From: Microbotryomycetes sp. JL201
Lineage: Eukaryota > Basidiomycota > Microbotryomycetes
DNA: 64,000 bases
Reading direction: 5' to 3'
Assembly (NCBI GenBank): GCA_033819885.1
Contig: JAQYUZ010000006.1
Coordinates: 124,001 to 188,000 of the forward strand
Positions within the stretch are counted from its first letter, which is position 1; each line of letters begins with the position of its first letter. The notes beneath the pieces are model-generated. The model was given only the letters and a program-made list of their open reading frames with translations, had not been told where the DNA came from and ran no database searches. The position numbers and the translations under genes were made by a program. Positions 21,772 to 33,467 of the stretch are shown one piece after another.

Positions 21772-24700
21772 ATGCCCGAGACGATGACGGCCCACAGGTT
21801 TCCAGGTCCCCCCGCTCGATCTGGTTCTGCACTCGACCCGACAAGCAAAGTCGCTTCTGACACTACAACAACGGAAGCTACCTTGGCAGAGATGGCAGAG
21901 AGACGGGACGGGCTGTTTGATCAATCAATCAGCAGTGAACTGTCCATGTACGCCGGCGGGGAAGACGTTTCAGCGGATTTGACGGGGTGGCGGAGAGAGG
22001 ACGATACTGTTGACGGTCATTCAGCTCAAGAGCAAGGGTCGGCCAGCACAGAAGGACTAGAACACAAGCAGACTGCGCAAGAGCCGGACGCGTCGTTGAG
22101 GCCAGCGAAAGCAGTGGCGCCATCTCCTGCAACCCTAACCGATGAGCAGCAGACGACAGACGCGCAACAACTCGATGCGCCACGTTTCGGTCCCAGCCTG
22201 AAGCAGATTGCGCAATTCGCAGGTGAGCATGAGAGATGTTGACAGCACCGCGCTGATCGAGCCCGGCTAACGCACACGCAAGCAGATGCGCGCAGCCAGG
22301 GGCGTGCACGTCAGCGTACAGGCATGGGAAAGAGAGGGAGCGTGTCAACTCTAGCATCGGTCATGACAACTGGAGACTCGGTGTACGAGGATGCTCTCGA
22401 AACACCAAACGAAACGGGCGACGAAGACGGAGACGAGGACGTGACAGACTACTATGGTACGCCAGTTGCATCCACTTACTGCTGCATGCTCTGCACTAAT
22501 CTCTGCGCCCGTTCAGCCTCTCTGCCTATCGAGATTCCCTCGACTCCGCCGCATGAGCTTCGTTCCCAGAAGCAGTTCACTCCGAACGCTCTGAGATCGC
22601 CACTCATGGACCTGAATGTTGTTTCGGCAAGTCCGACGACGTCGCCGCGATCGCCAGAACGAGGTCGGAACCTCGGCAGCGACGAGAAGCGCGCTCGACG
22701 ACAATCGTTGCAAGACCCGACTTCGCCGACGATCATACCATTGCGGCGCACATCGATTTCGTCTCGCTCAGCTGCAGAGTCTCACACGCGCCGACACTCT
22801 TCCATCACGTCACTTAGCGGCAGCGAACTCGAGCAGCCGTTGTCGCCAAGCTCGCCACACCGAGACAGCCGACGACAATCGTTTCAGCTCAAGCCGCTCG
22901 TGTTGACGCCTCAAAGGACCGTCATCACGACTGGCTCGGGTCAGTCCACTTCGCCGTCCAGGCGATTGTCATCCGAATCTGCTCGAGGGACACACCATCG
23001 ACGGAACAGCAGCTACGCCTCCGACTCTGCCCGCTCAGTATCGCCATTCGGCACGACAAGCGAAAGCATTACGCCACCCCTGTCCTTGCCGCACGTGCAA
23101 GGCCCGAATAAGCGACGATCAATGGGGTATTTTGAGCCAACGGGCTTGCCTGGCGACAATGAAACCAACTTTGCAGGACGTAGACTGAGGACAGCGAGCG
23201 TCGATACAGGCACGACGACAGCGACTGCAGAGAGCTCATTGCTCGAAGCGCAGCGACGAGCCAGCAGCAGTCCGAATTCGACCGTTTCAGACGGCAAAGC
23301 AAGCCCGCAGATGAGCGATCACGAATGGGATCAGCAGTACCGACAGAATAGGGAAACAGCGTCGGTCCCAGCTCGACAGAATGATCGTTCCAAATCGCGC
23401 CCTCCGTCAACAGCTTCTACGCAGCTGCTCAGAGGTTTCGCCGCTGCCGCACTCGTCGGCTCACATTTCTCACCTTTACCGACGCCACAGCAAATGTCGC
23501 CCGTTCCCGAATCGCCGCTTGTCGATCAAGGTACAGGATCGACCCCTGCCGAGGTGACCACAGACTCAAGTCTCGCCGTCAAACACACAAAGGTGCGAAG
23601 ACCGGCCAAGTACGACGAGCACTGGAACGGCGAGGCATTCGAGTCGAGCCCAGAGCTCGGCCGGGCTGCGCGCCTGGAAGGGCTAGCTCCGGCTCCATTC
23701 TCGCAGGCGGCGCGGCGTCCGTCGTCCCCTCGCGAGTTTCAAGCTACGTTTGCTAGCCCGGTCGGAAACTCTGCGGCCGCGTCTCAGCCGAGGCCAGCGC
23801 CAAGCCACAAACCCATCATGATCAGAGCTGGGGTGGACAGACGTGGCTCCAAGGCAAAAAGTTCTAACGACGTTGCCGTGGGCCCGACCGAACGTCGTGA
23901 ATCAGCGCCAGCCAGTCTCGAACACAGGCACCCGACCAGCGTCTCGCGTAGGACGAGCGCGTTTTCGCTCCACCGACTGTCAAAGGTTATTTCGGACGAG
24001 ATTCGAGCTCCGACGCGGACGCAATTGCCAACGAGCACTCGTCCGATATCGGGACTGGCTATTTGGCCTCCACCGGAAGGCGAGACCACCAAAAAGGTCT
24101 CGGCCGGTCCTCGGTTGCAAAGCTCACCTGCCGCTTCACCTCAAGTGGACAAGGAGACTGCCGAGTTCTCGCCCGCACTCGACAATGTGACTTCGGCGCC
24201 ATACCCGTTCCGCTCAAAGCGACCCTCACTTCTACCTCGAGATCCTCGCGCGCACATTGAAGGAGCCGACGCTTTCTTGGACATCTTGCTCAATGAAGAA
24301 CCTCCGCCACGACCTCGACGACAAAGCGCGTTTGATGGGTACGATGGTGACCACGATGCCAATCGTTGGAGCACGTCGAGCTATGCATCGACAGTGTCGA
24401 CCGTCAAAAGCCCGAATCAATCCCCTCACCAAGGTGTCGCGCCAAGGAGGAGATTCTCGGTCGTGTTTGGAGGACTGACCGGCGGTAGCAAGCATCGCAA
24501 GAGCGTTGGCGACTTGCCAAATTCGCGGACTCTGTCAACTCCTAATGCTGCAGCTTTACCAAATACTGGAGCGAGGCGGCCGATCACGATCGTCAGCAAC
24601 TCTGGTCCGAAGACAGGCGATGGTGCCAAGGTCCGCAGCGTCTCTTCACCTGATGCGAGAGCAGGTCGACCCGTTTCGGAATCAAACAATGCCCGACCGG

Positions 24701-25431
24701 CGAGCACGGCTTCGAACGGGTATATTCCTCGTCAAGTGCCCATGTCTCCGTTGATGGGAGTCGTGCAGCAGGATGGAGCGGCTTCTGCTCCTATCTTCGG
24801 AGCTCATGCGTCCGCGAATCATCCAGTGCACGTGATCGAGGACGTCATCGAGCCGGTGGAGATTCATCGCAGGTCGGATCGAGGCTTGTCTCCGGCTCGC
24901 AAACTCGCTTTACCGCCTGGTCTCGGGGACTCGCCCGACCGGTCCCCCCTGCAGAAAGGTTTCTCCAAGCCGAATGGTATCGTCATCAGCCCCCGTGACT
25001 CGGTTCGGACGCTGTCGCCACACGACGGTCGTGGCTCGCAACGTTCTCTTGATCGTCCGGTCTCGCCAACATCTCGAGATTCAGTCTTGAGCGCAATGTC
25101 GTCCGGGTCGGGATCGACAACAAAGGCAACGGCACACTCTGTGACCCCACCAGCATCTACAAGAACTACTAGGATTGTCGATTTCGCTGCTGAACCAACG
25201 GTAGTCACGCTTCCTCCTATCGAAGACGTGGAGCCGGACAGTCGTAAACCCATCACGTCAATTTTTATCTCTGGATCTGCCCCAAAGAGGGCAGTCGAGC
25301 CTTTGCATGAGTTACCTTCCGCGACGAGGGCAAAGAAGCAAGCTAGTTCGTCTTCGCTGCGCAGTCGGAACGTTGCAGGTTCTCAAACTCAGATGAGGCA
25401 CGTTCTCAGGTCTCAGGTGCTCGAGCGATGA
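21772..25431 (+). CDS. Large disordered Ser/Pro-rich protein with many RRxS motifs, 1178 aa
   Basis: Three exons (21772-22222, 22286-22456, 22517-25431) join cleanly in frame. The protein has no recognisable folded domain, transmembrane segment or signal peptide. It is rich in Ser, Pro, Arg and Thr throughout. It carries at least thirteen RRxS sequences, the basophilic consensus used by protein kinase A and relatives: RRQS, RRTS, RRHS, RRLS, RRNS, RRAS, RRPS, RRGS, RRES, RRFS and repeats of some of these. There are also many SP/TP sites. A short less disordered stretch is RRRFSVVFGGLTGGSKHRKS at about two thirds of the length. I do not recognise the family. The composition suggests a phosphoregulated scaffold, for example in polarity or signalling; that is inference. 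Confidence 0.8.
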
Positions 25432-25592
25432 GAAAGTTTCTGTTGTATGCTTCCTTTGTGTTTCCAAGTGAAACACCTAGCTGGTTCCTATGATCTATGA
25501 TTGTTGACATTCCCACCCCGCCGAATTTGCGTATTCTCAAAAGACGCCTACATCTTTCTCTCGCATTGCCACGGCTGATGCTGAAGGGTCGT

Positions 25593-26358
25593 CTAATTCA
25601 TCATGTCATGCTGTTTAGCGCCATGAATGCCAGGCAGCCAAGACTCGCGGCGACAGCAGAATAATTCATACGAAGGTTTGCCCTCGTTCGGCAAGTCCTC
25701 CTTTGAGAACAAGGCTACAACCCGGGTTCAATCAGCGAATTTTGGTCGAACAAAAAGACACTGATCTGATGACGTCGTTTCACGTACTTGCGCGCAAAAA
25801 GACCTCGGCTTCTGGATCTGTCAGACTCTTGTCCTCCTCGGCTTGATCCCACAGAGAAGAGCCACAGACGGAGCAGAATGAGCGTACGAGGACCGGCTTG
25901 GTACCAGTCTTGGCGTTCGGTGCAGTATCCGTGTCTCGGTACGCCTTGACGGCCAGGTTCTCGTTGGAACAGATTGTCAGGTCGTTGCGACGGATCTTGA
26001 AGCAATGAGCGTAGCTACGTTTGAACGCCTCAGCAAATGATCATGGCCATCTCATCTGTGCACTTTTGACGGACCTGCTACCAGACGCCTTGCGGCAATT
26101 GATGCAATCTAGTCAAGCACGAGTGACGTCAGGACTCACGACAGTCGGATGAGCGTCAAAGGCAGCGGCAAAGGGACGATCGAGGTGCACAATTATGATT
26201 GGTTCGCAGGTATGCCACTCACAGCAAGTGCCGAACGAGGCAGCGTCGACTGCAGGTTTGCTGACTTGGACTTCGACGGCACCGCACAGGCATCGTCCCG
26301 TGATGCTGGGGGCTCGGTTCGCTGCTCCTGGTGGATGGTGGAATGATTCGGTCTCCAT
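25593..26358 (-). CDS. GFA/CENP-V family zinc-binding protein
   Basis: The N-terminal exon starts at 26358 (METESFHHPPGAAN) and gives ITGRCLCGAVEVQV. After one intron comes CYCINCRKASGS, then YAHCFKIRRNDLTICSNENL, VRSFCSVCGSSLW and, in a last exon, FSKEDLPNEGKPSYELFCCRRESWLPGIHG, ending at 25593. The CxCG, CxCxxC and CxxC patterns are the zinc ligands of the GFA fold, shared by glutathione-dependent formaldehyde-activating enzyme and CENP-V. The fungal members are mostly of unknown substrate and many do not act on formaldehyde, so no reaction is assigned. The gene is divergent from the methyltransferase, with about 380 bp between the start codons. Confidence 0.85.
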
Positions 26359-26737
26359 AGTAGATGGCGAGGAGGGTTGGTAGGCAGCGCCGCCAGCGTT
26401 GCTCCGTTTTTGATCACGTGACGGATGTCAACTTTGGCCCAACAAGCCTAGTCCTATGCGATGGCGCTTATGTGATGTGGAGCTCAACTTGGGACATCGA
26501 CAGCTCGGGTGCGTGCTTTAATCAACTTGTGCTCTAAACTGTCTGCCGAGCGACAACGCGTCGTCGGCAGGCCGGTCGGGTCCCCAAGCTCTTGACCAGC
26601 TGATCAACACCGCTGTGCCTTGATTGCGCTCTCTCTACCTCTCGTTCTCTCTTTCTCTCTTTTTCTTTCTCCCCGTCGATCGACCTATCTCCTCGCCCGT
26701 TTACGCCAAATTCTCGGCCGCTCCAAGGGTTGCAGCA
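26359..26737. promoter_or_regulatory. Divergent promoter between GFA protein and methyltransferase
   Basis: A 379-bp region between two opposite start codons. It contains a TCACGTGA E-box at 26414-26421 and a long pyrimidine tract (ctctctacctctcgttctctctttctctc) at about 26629-26670, close to the methyltransferase start. No gene is seen inside it. Confidence 0.5.
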
Positions 26738-27834
26738 TGGCCGCATCACACGACTATGTCGCTGCCAACAAGCACCACCACAACACACCAGAGCACCTCA
26801 AGTTGCACTTTGAGCCCGTATTTCAATGGATGGTCAGTTGTCGGAGCCTGGTCAGCGCTGCTCAGGCCGTCACGGTTTGACGCTCTTGCCGTCTGTATAT
26901 GCTTCTGGTAGAGCGGCAAATGCGGTGAAGCATTGCTGAAACATTACGACTATGATCCCACTACGACGACCTGCATGGACTTTGCTTGCGGAGCGTGAGT
27001 TTTGCATTCTCCCAGTCTCCCATCGTAATCGGCCGTGCTTGCAATTTTCAATCTCGACACCGGTCACGATGACCAAGAGCTGATTCTGCCTGCGACTCTA
27101 GTGGTCTCGTAGCATGGCAATTACAACCCCACGTCCAGAAGCTTGTCGGAGTCGACCTGGCTCAACAGTTGGTCGACCAATTCAACGCTAGGGCAAAGTC
27201 GGACAACTTTGACACGAGCAAGTTCTATGCTGTTCAACGTGACGAGCTCAAAGATGATGACGGCGACCTCGATGGCGAAAAGTTTGACGTTGTTATTGTA
27301 TGTCGAGTCGTTGTGAAACTAGACTTCACAGAGGCCGAATCTTCTGCTTCGTAGTGCACGCAATCGTTTCACCACATGCCTGACCTCGACGCAATCGTCA
27401 AAGCCCTTTCGAGGCGACTAAAATCCGGTGGCGCTCTCATGGTCATCGATTTCGACTCGACACTAGACAACATGCTTGACGCTGCTAGCAAGGAAATCCA
27501 GGATGACGTGGCTCACAAGCATGGTAAGGACCCTCCCTCTGACCTCACGAGGGTCACTCTTTGCTGAGCGCTGAGCTTGTCTTCGCAGGCTTTTCGAGGG
27601 AAAAGTTCAAGGCGATCTTTGAAGACACTGATCGATTCTCGTCTGTGACCATAGAGGTAGGCTGCTCACGGCTCACAAGAATGTACTCACAGCTGACAAG
27701 GTCTGTAGGCTCTTCATTCAACCACGTTTGGAGAGCTGCGAGCTTTCGGAGGCGAGCACAACCCTGCTACAAAGAGCACTTCGCCCGACGACACTACCTT
27801 GCGCTGGCAGCTCGCCACAGCGATCAGAAAATAG
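26738..27834 (+). CDS. SAM-dependent methyltransferase (class I)
   Basis: Starts with MAASHDYVAANKHHHNT and has several short introns. Motif I is MDFACGAGLVAWQL, made by joining two exons (GC plus T completing the Ala codon), followed by VGVDLAQQLVDQF. Later come FDVVICTQSFHHMPD (motif with the HHM-PD pattern common in small-molecule methyltransferases), a KSGGALMVIDFDST strand and HGFSREKFKAIFEDTDRF. The end is AFGGEHNPATKS ... LATAIRK, stop at 27834. Length and layout fit the ~240-residue UbiE/type 11 group that methylates small molecules; the substrate cannot be told from sequence. It is convergent with Ada3, with about 110 bp between the stops. Confidence 0.85.
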
Positions 27835-27947
27835 GTCCGTGGTCATTTACCATGCTGCTGGTATGCCATCTCTTTAGTATCAAACGAAAGCAATTCACAC
27901 ATAACGATGACTCTCTCATGACGACTTGTCTCTCTTTCGCTATGAAT

Positions 27948-30584
27948 TTACAACAAACTGAACGCTTCGTCTTCTTCTTCCTGCTCAATGATCGCCTCTT
28001 CCAAACCTTCGTATACCGACTTTTCAGGCAGACCGTAGAATCTACCTTGCTCTTCCTCGTCGTCGAACAACGGTTGCAAGCTCGCAATTAATCTATTGCG
28101 CTTGTCCATTGCTTCAAGCAGAGCCAAACTCATATGCTTGCCCGTTGTCAAAGCCGAATGGTCCTCATGAGTCGCTCCAGAAGCGTTTGCGTGGTGTCGT
28201 TCACGTCGGTCTCGCTCGCGCTCGCGCTTGCTCTTTTTCTTCTTGTCGACCTTTTGTCGTTTCGACCAACCGTTTTCGATGATGCGCTCTTGGGCGTCAC
28301 GTGCAGTCTCGAAATCTTGGTACGCCATGCGGTCTTTGACGATGCTAGATAAGACGGCCTTGCGAGCTTCGTTCAACGTCGTTTGGTGATAAAGCTGTCG
28401 CTGACAGGCTCGCAGTGCAGACGACACCTCGTCGTCCTCTCGTAGTGACCAGTCGACCTGACACGATCGTGATTAGTAATCACATATACCATCTTGGCTC
28501 GGCGAAACACGCGACTCACGTCATCCTCGGGTAACAGGCCGATAAACCGCAGTTCGCGCTTGATTCGCTCTTCGAGCTCAACAGCATCCACGATCGTCCT
28601 TCTATCTGGAATGACTGCCCCTGTGCCGTCGCTCACTCCATTCTCTCGACCATCATCGTTCGAGTCCTCGTCATCTCCGCCCTCGTCGAACGCCAATGCC
28701 GCGACAAGTCGCTCACTGAGCGGTCCGAGTGTCACATGCTCCACTCCACTCGTGTCCTCAGTGAGGTTTTCCGGTCTAGTCCTGGTCAGAGGCGGAGGCT
28801 CGAGTGGAGAGGCGTAAACGGATGTAGAGGCTACGGGCAGACCAGAATCCTCCTCTTCCCAGACCTCGGTGTAATGTTTTCCGAGTGGCGGTATAATATA
28901 TGGAGTGACATCATGAGGCTGGCATCACGTACAGATCGTCAGCGAACAAGGAAAAACCATTTGCTGTGATGCACTGACTTTCGGAGCGAGGAATGCCAAG
29001 TCGTCTTCGCCAAAGGGTCTCAGGTAGGCTTCAGCCCACGTGTGGAATGTGTGATGAGCTATTTGGGTGCCAGGCTTTGCCACTGAAAAGTCTCCTGTGA
29101 CATCTGCTTGCCGCTTGGGCGTAGGCTCTGGCGGATCAGTATGTGGTTGAGGAGGTACAAGAGAGTGCGAGGGAAGATAAAAAGCGGTGGCCGTTCCGGG
29201 CGCTGGAGGTTTTATCGGGATAGAGTGCTGTCGCGTACACGTCAGCCTCCATTCACTTTGATCAGCCAAGCCGAGCACTCACTTTGACAAACTTTTCCTC
29301 TTGCAGCTTCTTCTCGATCGCGGACTGACGAGAAGGGCCAGCAGAAGCACCGCCTGGCTTGCTTGTTTCGGGTGCCAGTGGCGCTGCTGATGCTGATCGA
29401 GTCCCATTTACGGCGGGACTGGCAGAAGGTGCACCGTTTGAGCTCGGCGCTTCGAGTTTGCGCGCTTTGGCAATCAGTGGTTGATCTACGGCGGAACGTC
29501 AGGGTCAAAGGGAGGCAAGCAATAGGAGCTTTCTTACCGTCCGAATCCGAGGCGTCAGAATCAATCACGTGGTCGCGTTTTCGCTTCTTCTCATGCCTAG
29601 CGTGAAATCGTCAGCCAAAGTCTGGTCGAGCAGAAGTGGCGACGCTCACCGAAGCGGGACTTTGACCTGATCTTCATCTTCGTCTCCTTCAAGCATGGCG
29701 TTGACAGTGGCGGAAGCTGCAGCTACGACGTCGAAAGAATCAGTGATGTCCTCTCAACACTCACGCTTCTACATACAAGGTGCCTTCGACGCTACAGCCG
29801 CACGCAGAGGAGCAGGTTGCGGCACTTGAGCCAAGCTCTGACTCGGCGCAGCGACATCCTCCATCTTGACATCATCTGTGCTGAGCGGCAGCTCTGCGGC
29901 TGTCGCTTGCGAAGCATCGCTAGACCGGACATCCGCCGAGCTTGGCCCTTCGGCAGCTTCAGGTACAACAGAATCCACCTTAGCTGATCTGTCCGGTGCG
30001 CCATGCTCTTGATGTTTGCGCTCCTCTTCTGCTCGAGCCTCATCCTCTATCCGCTTCTTCTCCTTCGCTTCTCGTGCTCGTAGCAAAGCCTCTTGCCTGT
30101 CCTTTTCGTCCTTGATGCGCTTCGCTTCCTCTTCTTGTTGCATCTGCTTCTGGTACGCTTCTTCCTCCTTCTTTCTTTGTGTAGCCTCGTCCCGCTCTCG
30201 CTCTACGCGCTCGCGCTCGATGCGTTCCTGGCGCTCTCGTTCTCGTCTCTCATCCTCGTCTCGTTTCCTTTTGCGATCAGTTTCTTTCTGCTTTGCTTGC
30301 TCCTCTGCTACCCTCTTCTCGTTCGCTTGCCTCTCTGCCAAGTTCTTCCTATTCGCATCGCGGATGCCATGTCGCTCTGCCGCAGATTGACGAGCCGAAA
30401 TGAGAGCCTGGCGGGCGGCGGTGAGCATCTGCACCGAGTAGGGACCAGAATAATTGGCTGCTGCGGTTATTGGAGAGGCAGACCCGATGATGCTCGGCGG
30501 ATGTAATGTGAATTTGCGTAGAGGTGCAGGCGCGCCGGACGATGCGACCGAGGTCGATGACGACAACGGTTGAGTTGGGCCCAT
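27948..30584 (-). CDS. NGG1: Transcriptional adapter Ada3/Ngg1 of SAGA-type acetyltransferase complexes
   Basis: The first exon (ATG at 30584) encodes a Ser/Ala-rich leader and then a very long, highly charged Arg/Glu coiled-coil stretch. Middle exons give EKKRKRDHVIDSDASDSDG, IAHHTFHTWAEAYLRPFGEDDLAFLAPK and PYIIPPLGKHYTEVWEEED. The C-terminal exons give HVTLGPLSERLVAAL, VELEERIKRELRFIGLLPEDD and EVSSALRACQRQLYHQTTLNEARKA, which is the Ada3 domain, ending EEEDEAFSLL. Ada3 links the Gcn5 acetyltransferase module to activators and is needed for nucleosomal histone H3 acetylation. The gene is large because of the N-terminal coiled coil, which is not typical of yeast Ngg1. An additional upstream 5' exon cannot be excluded. 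Confidence 0.88.
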
Positions 30585-31307
30585 GGCGAGAGGCTTGCTT
30601 CGCCTGACGACAATCAGAAAGCTCTGTGTGTATGTCAGGCATCGCCATCAGCGGTGATCCGATGATCGCGTAGGTCTGGCTAATCTCAGCTGTCGGATCC
30701 ACGCGAGTACATCATGGCGCGCGCATGCAACACTGCGATATGATGTATTGACCAGTGTCGTACGTCGCTGCAATCTGTGCGCGGTCTGCAACCGCCCACT
30801 GCTTGCTCACTCCGGCCTCGTGCTACCGTTCCCCAAAGCGACATGTGACCAACTCGTGGCGACCGCGAGGGAGGGTGAATGCGAGCAGAATCCGTGTGCT
30901 TCACTCACTTTACGAATACTTGTGGCTCATGAGACTCGCGCGTTTCACTGAGGATTGAGCGAACAGATCGGCTGTCTGCACGACAAGACAGCCGTGGAGC
31001 GCCGAATCGATGACGACGGCTCGAGGTCGAATCTGTCAAGTGAAGCGATCCGACGCTTCCGGATGAGTCGAGGTCGAGGGGTCACGTGGTCACGGGCGAA
31101 AGCGCGACGAGCGGCGAGACTTGGCTTGGCCACTCAAGAGAGAGCGCCTTGCGGGATTCACGCGCACGGTCTGACGGCTCATCATCGGCTGCTTCGAATT
31201 CGGATCTTGTAGGTTTGGCTCGACGAGCAAGGTGTGCGGCAGCTTATAGTCGCGTAACGGAACTTCGAGGTCTGTGCATGCCGGTCGACGCGTTCGTCTG
31301 CTTATAG
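30585..31307. promoter_or_regulatory. Divergent region between Ada3 and the Mg2+ transporter
   Basis: About 720 bp between two opposite start codons. It contains a CACGTG core at 31083-31088 within gtcacgtggtcac. Open frames are short and unsupported. Confidence 0.4.
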
Positions 31308-33370
31308 ATGGTCGGAGGCTCCGATGAGTCCTCTGGTGACCCGCTGCATTCGGTTGCAGAACTGTCGACAGCTCAGTCAAGCTCTGCCGGAGCTGCAATT
31401 GGGGCGCCCGTCAAGTTGCTCGACGATACAGAACCGGAGACAGCAGATCATGGATCAGACAACGACAGCGATGCAGAAGTCGAACGTCTTCTGTCTTCAA
31501 AGGTGCCCGGGACGCATACCGAAGCGCAGTCCAAGCCCATCTCATCGGAAGCTCGCTCGGTTCAACCTTCGCATACAGCCGCAAGAAGCTCTGGCAAGGC
31601 AAAGACATTGGCTGGCAAAGTGTTCGGTCGAATGAGCTCGTCCGACAAGAGAATGTTGGCTCGTGAGATGCTGGTCGAGGTAAGTGCCGCTCAGTGGTTC
31701 GCTAGAATCTACTCATATCGTCGCGTGCCATAGATTCTGCCAATCTTGCTGCTGTCGCTCGTCGGAGCGATTGTTACTGGAATGCTGCTGGACAAGATGC
31801 AGACATGGCGCGTATTTGTGCGCATTGAAGAGTTGTTCATACTCGTACCGATCTTGCTCAACCTCAAAGGCAACCTGGGCAAGTCTGAATTGTTCTGAAA
31901 GGAACTGTGCAGCCAGCTATACGTGCTGACAAGTAACCTCATGCAGAAATGAATCTCGCGGCTCGTTTCTCGACCTCTGCCAATATTGGCGAGCTCGACT
32001 TGCGTCCGACCAGGCGAGCGTTGTTTCTAGGCAACCTCGCACTGCTTCAGGTGCAGGCACTCATCGTTTCACTCCTTTCTGGGCTCCTGTCTTTCGTCCT
32101 CGGCATGCTTTCGCGTCAAGGCGTGCACCACGGTCTGCAGCATCCAGCTTACAAGCCAGGGTCGGCCGCGGCTTTGGTGGACGAGTCATTGCGCGGAGGC
32201 TATTTCGAGGCGCTACTCGTACTCTGCGTCAGTATGCTTGCAGCAAGCATCAGTAGTGGCGTGCTCGGAAGCTTCATGTGCTCGCTGGTCGTCATCTGCC
32301 GTCGGTTTCGGGTCAATCCAGGTGAGCGTGACTGTTGTGGCCTTCTTGGACCTGTGCTGAAGCCGATCCCACAGACAATGTTGCCACTCCAATCGCATCG
32401 GCGCTCGGCGACATGGTCACCCTCGTAATCCTCGGTGTACTCAGCAGCATCTTTGTCAAGTTCATGGGTTAGTCGGGGGCTTCTGTTGCATTGCCTTGGC
32501 TCAGCAGTGCTAGTGCTGAGCTTTTTGTTCAAGGCACGCTCGTATCGACCGCAGTATTTCTTTGTTTGCTTTTCGCCATTGGTTTCAATGTGGCCTTGAC
32601 ATTTCGAAATGCCTACGTCCAAGAGCTTTTGACAGTCGGCTGGGGTCCGCTATTCTTGGCCATGGCTATTTCTAGGTGAGTTTGGACTCTGCACACGCAC
32701 GAGCTGTGTGTCTGATGGTCTGACATCGTAGTGGCTCCGGTCTCGTCTTGGAAACTTACGTGAAAGCCTATGAAGGCTTCGCTCTTTCCGCACCCGTCGT
32801 GATGGCCATTTCTGGTGCATGTGGTTCGGTGTATGTGTCTCGGATATCAACATCTTTGCACTCATCAAGCAAAGAGCATTACTTGGTGATTGGGTTGAGC
32901 TTGTTTGCTCTGACGTGTCCCGTCTTGCTTTTGTTCTTGTTGTTCGCCTGGATCACGGGCCAAGTTTCGGTTACATTGTGGTTCTTGCTCGTGTACACGC
33001 TCGCTATCGCTGCTCAGGTGACCTCGATTCTATTCGTATACGCAAAAAGTTTCGCAAGCTGACCGTACCGGTTGCAGGTCGCGATATCGCTGTTGATTGC
33101 GTACCACATGACGTTTGTCTTGTGGAAATTAGATTACGACCCAGATGGTCAGTCATCGTCCAGTGCCTCGAGTCAGCAGCGAAACAAAAAAAAAGACGGC
33201 TTACAAGGTCTTTGCACGCGCACTCAGTCTACGCCCTTCCATTATTGTCAAGCTTTTTGGACGTGACGGGACAGCTTTTGCTAGTCGCAGCGTTTGCATT
33301 AGGAGGACGATCTTCGGGATCGTCGCCTGCGGAGGATCTAGTGCAAAATGCATTACAACGTACGACGTAA
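31308..33370 (+). CDS. SLC41/MgtE-type divalent cation (Mg2+) transporter
   Basis: A ~120-residue hydrophilic N-terminus precedes roughly ten hydrophobic segments arranged as two MgtE-like repeats. Family signatures are [30 protein letters not shown] in the first repeat and NPDNVATPIASALGDMVTL in the second; these are the intramembrane cation-pathway motifs of SLC41 proteins. The C-terminal end is YALPLLSSFLDVTGQLLLVAAF. The GNLEMNL motif is only formed by splicing from a GC donor (intron 31878-31946). The protein most likely moves Mg2+ across the plasma or an internal membrane. It has several short introns and is convergent with the MFS gene, with about 100 bp between stops. Confidence 0.9.
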
Positions 33371-33467
33371 AGTTGCTACAAGAGACATGATGAAGAAGGT
33401 TATGATGTGAATGTTGTAAATGATGATGCAATCAGACTTTCATCAATATCTGGCCAAGATACGCTTC

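Noticed and set aside
30016-30506. Two overlapping plus-strand open frames rich in Ser, Leu and Phe that look like membrane segments
   Set aside because: They lie antisense to the Arg/Glu coiled coil of Ada3 and arise from its codon composition.
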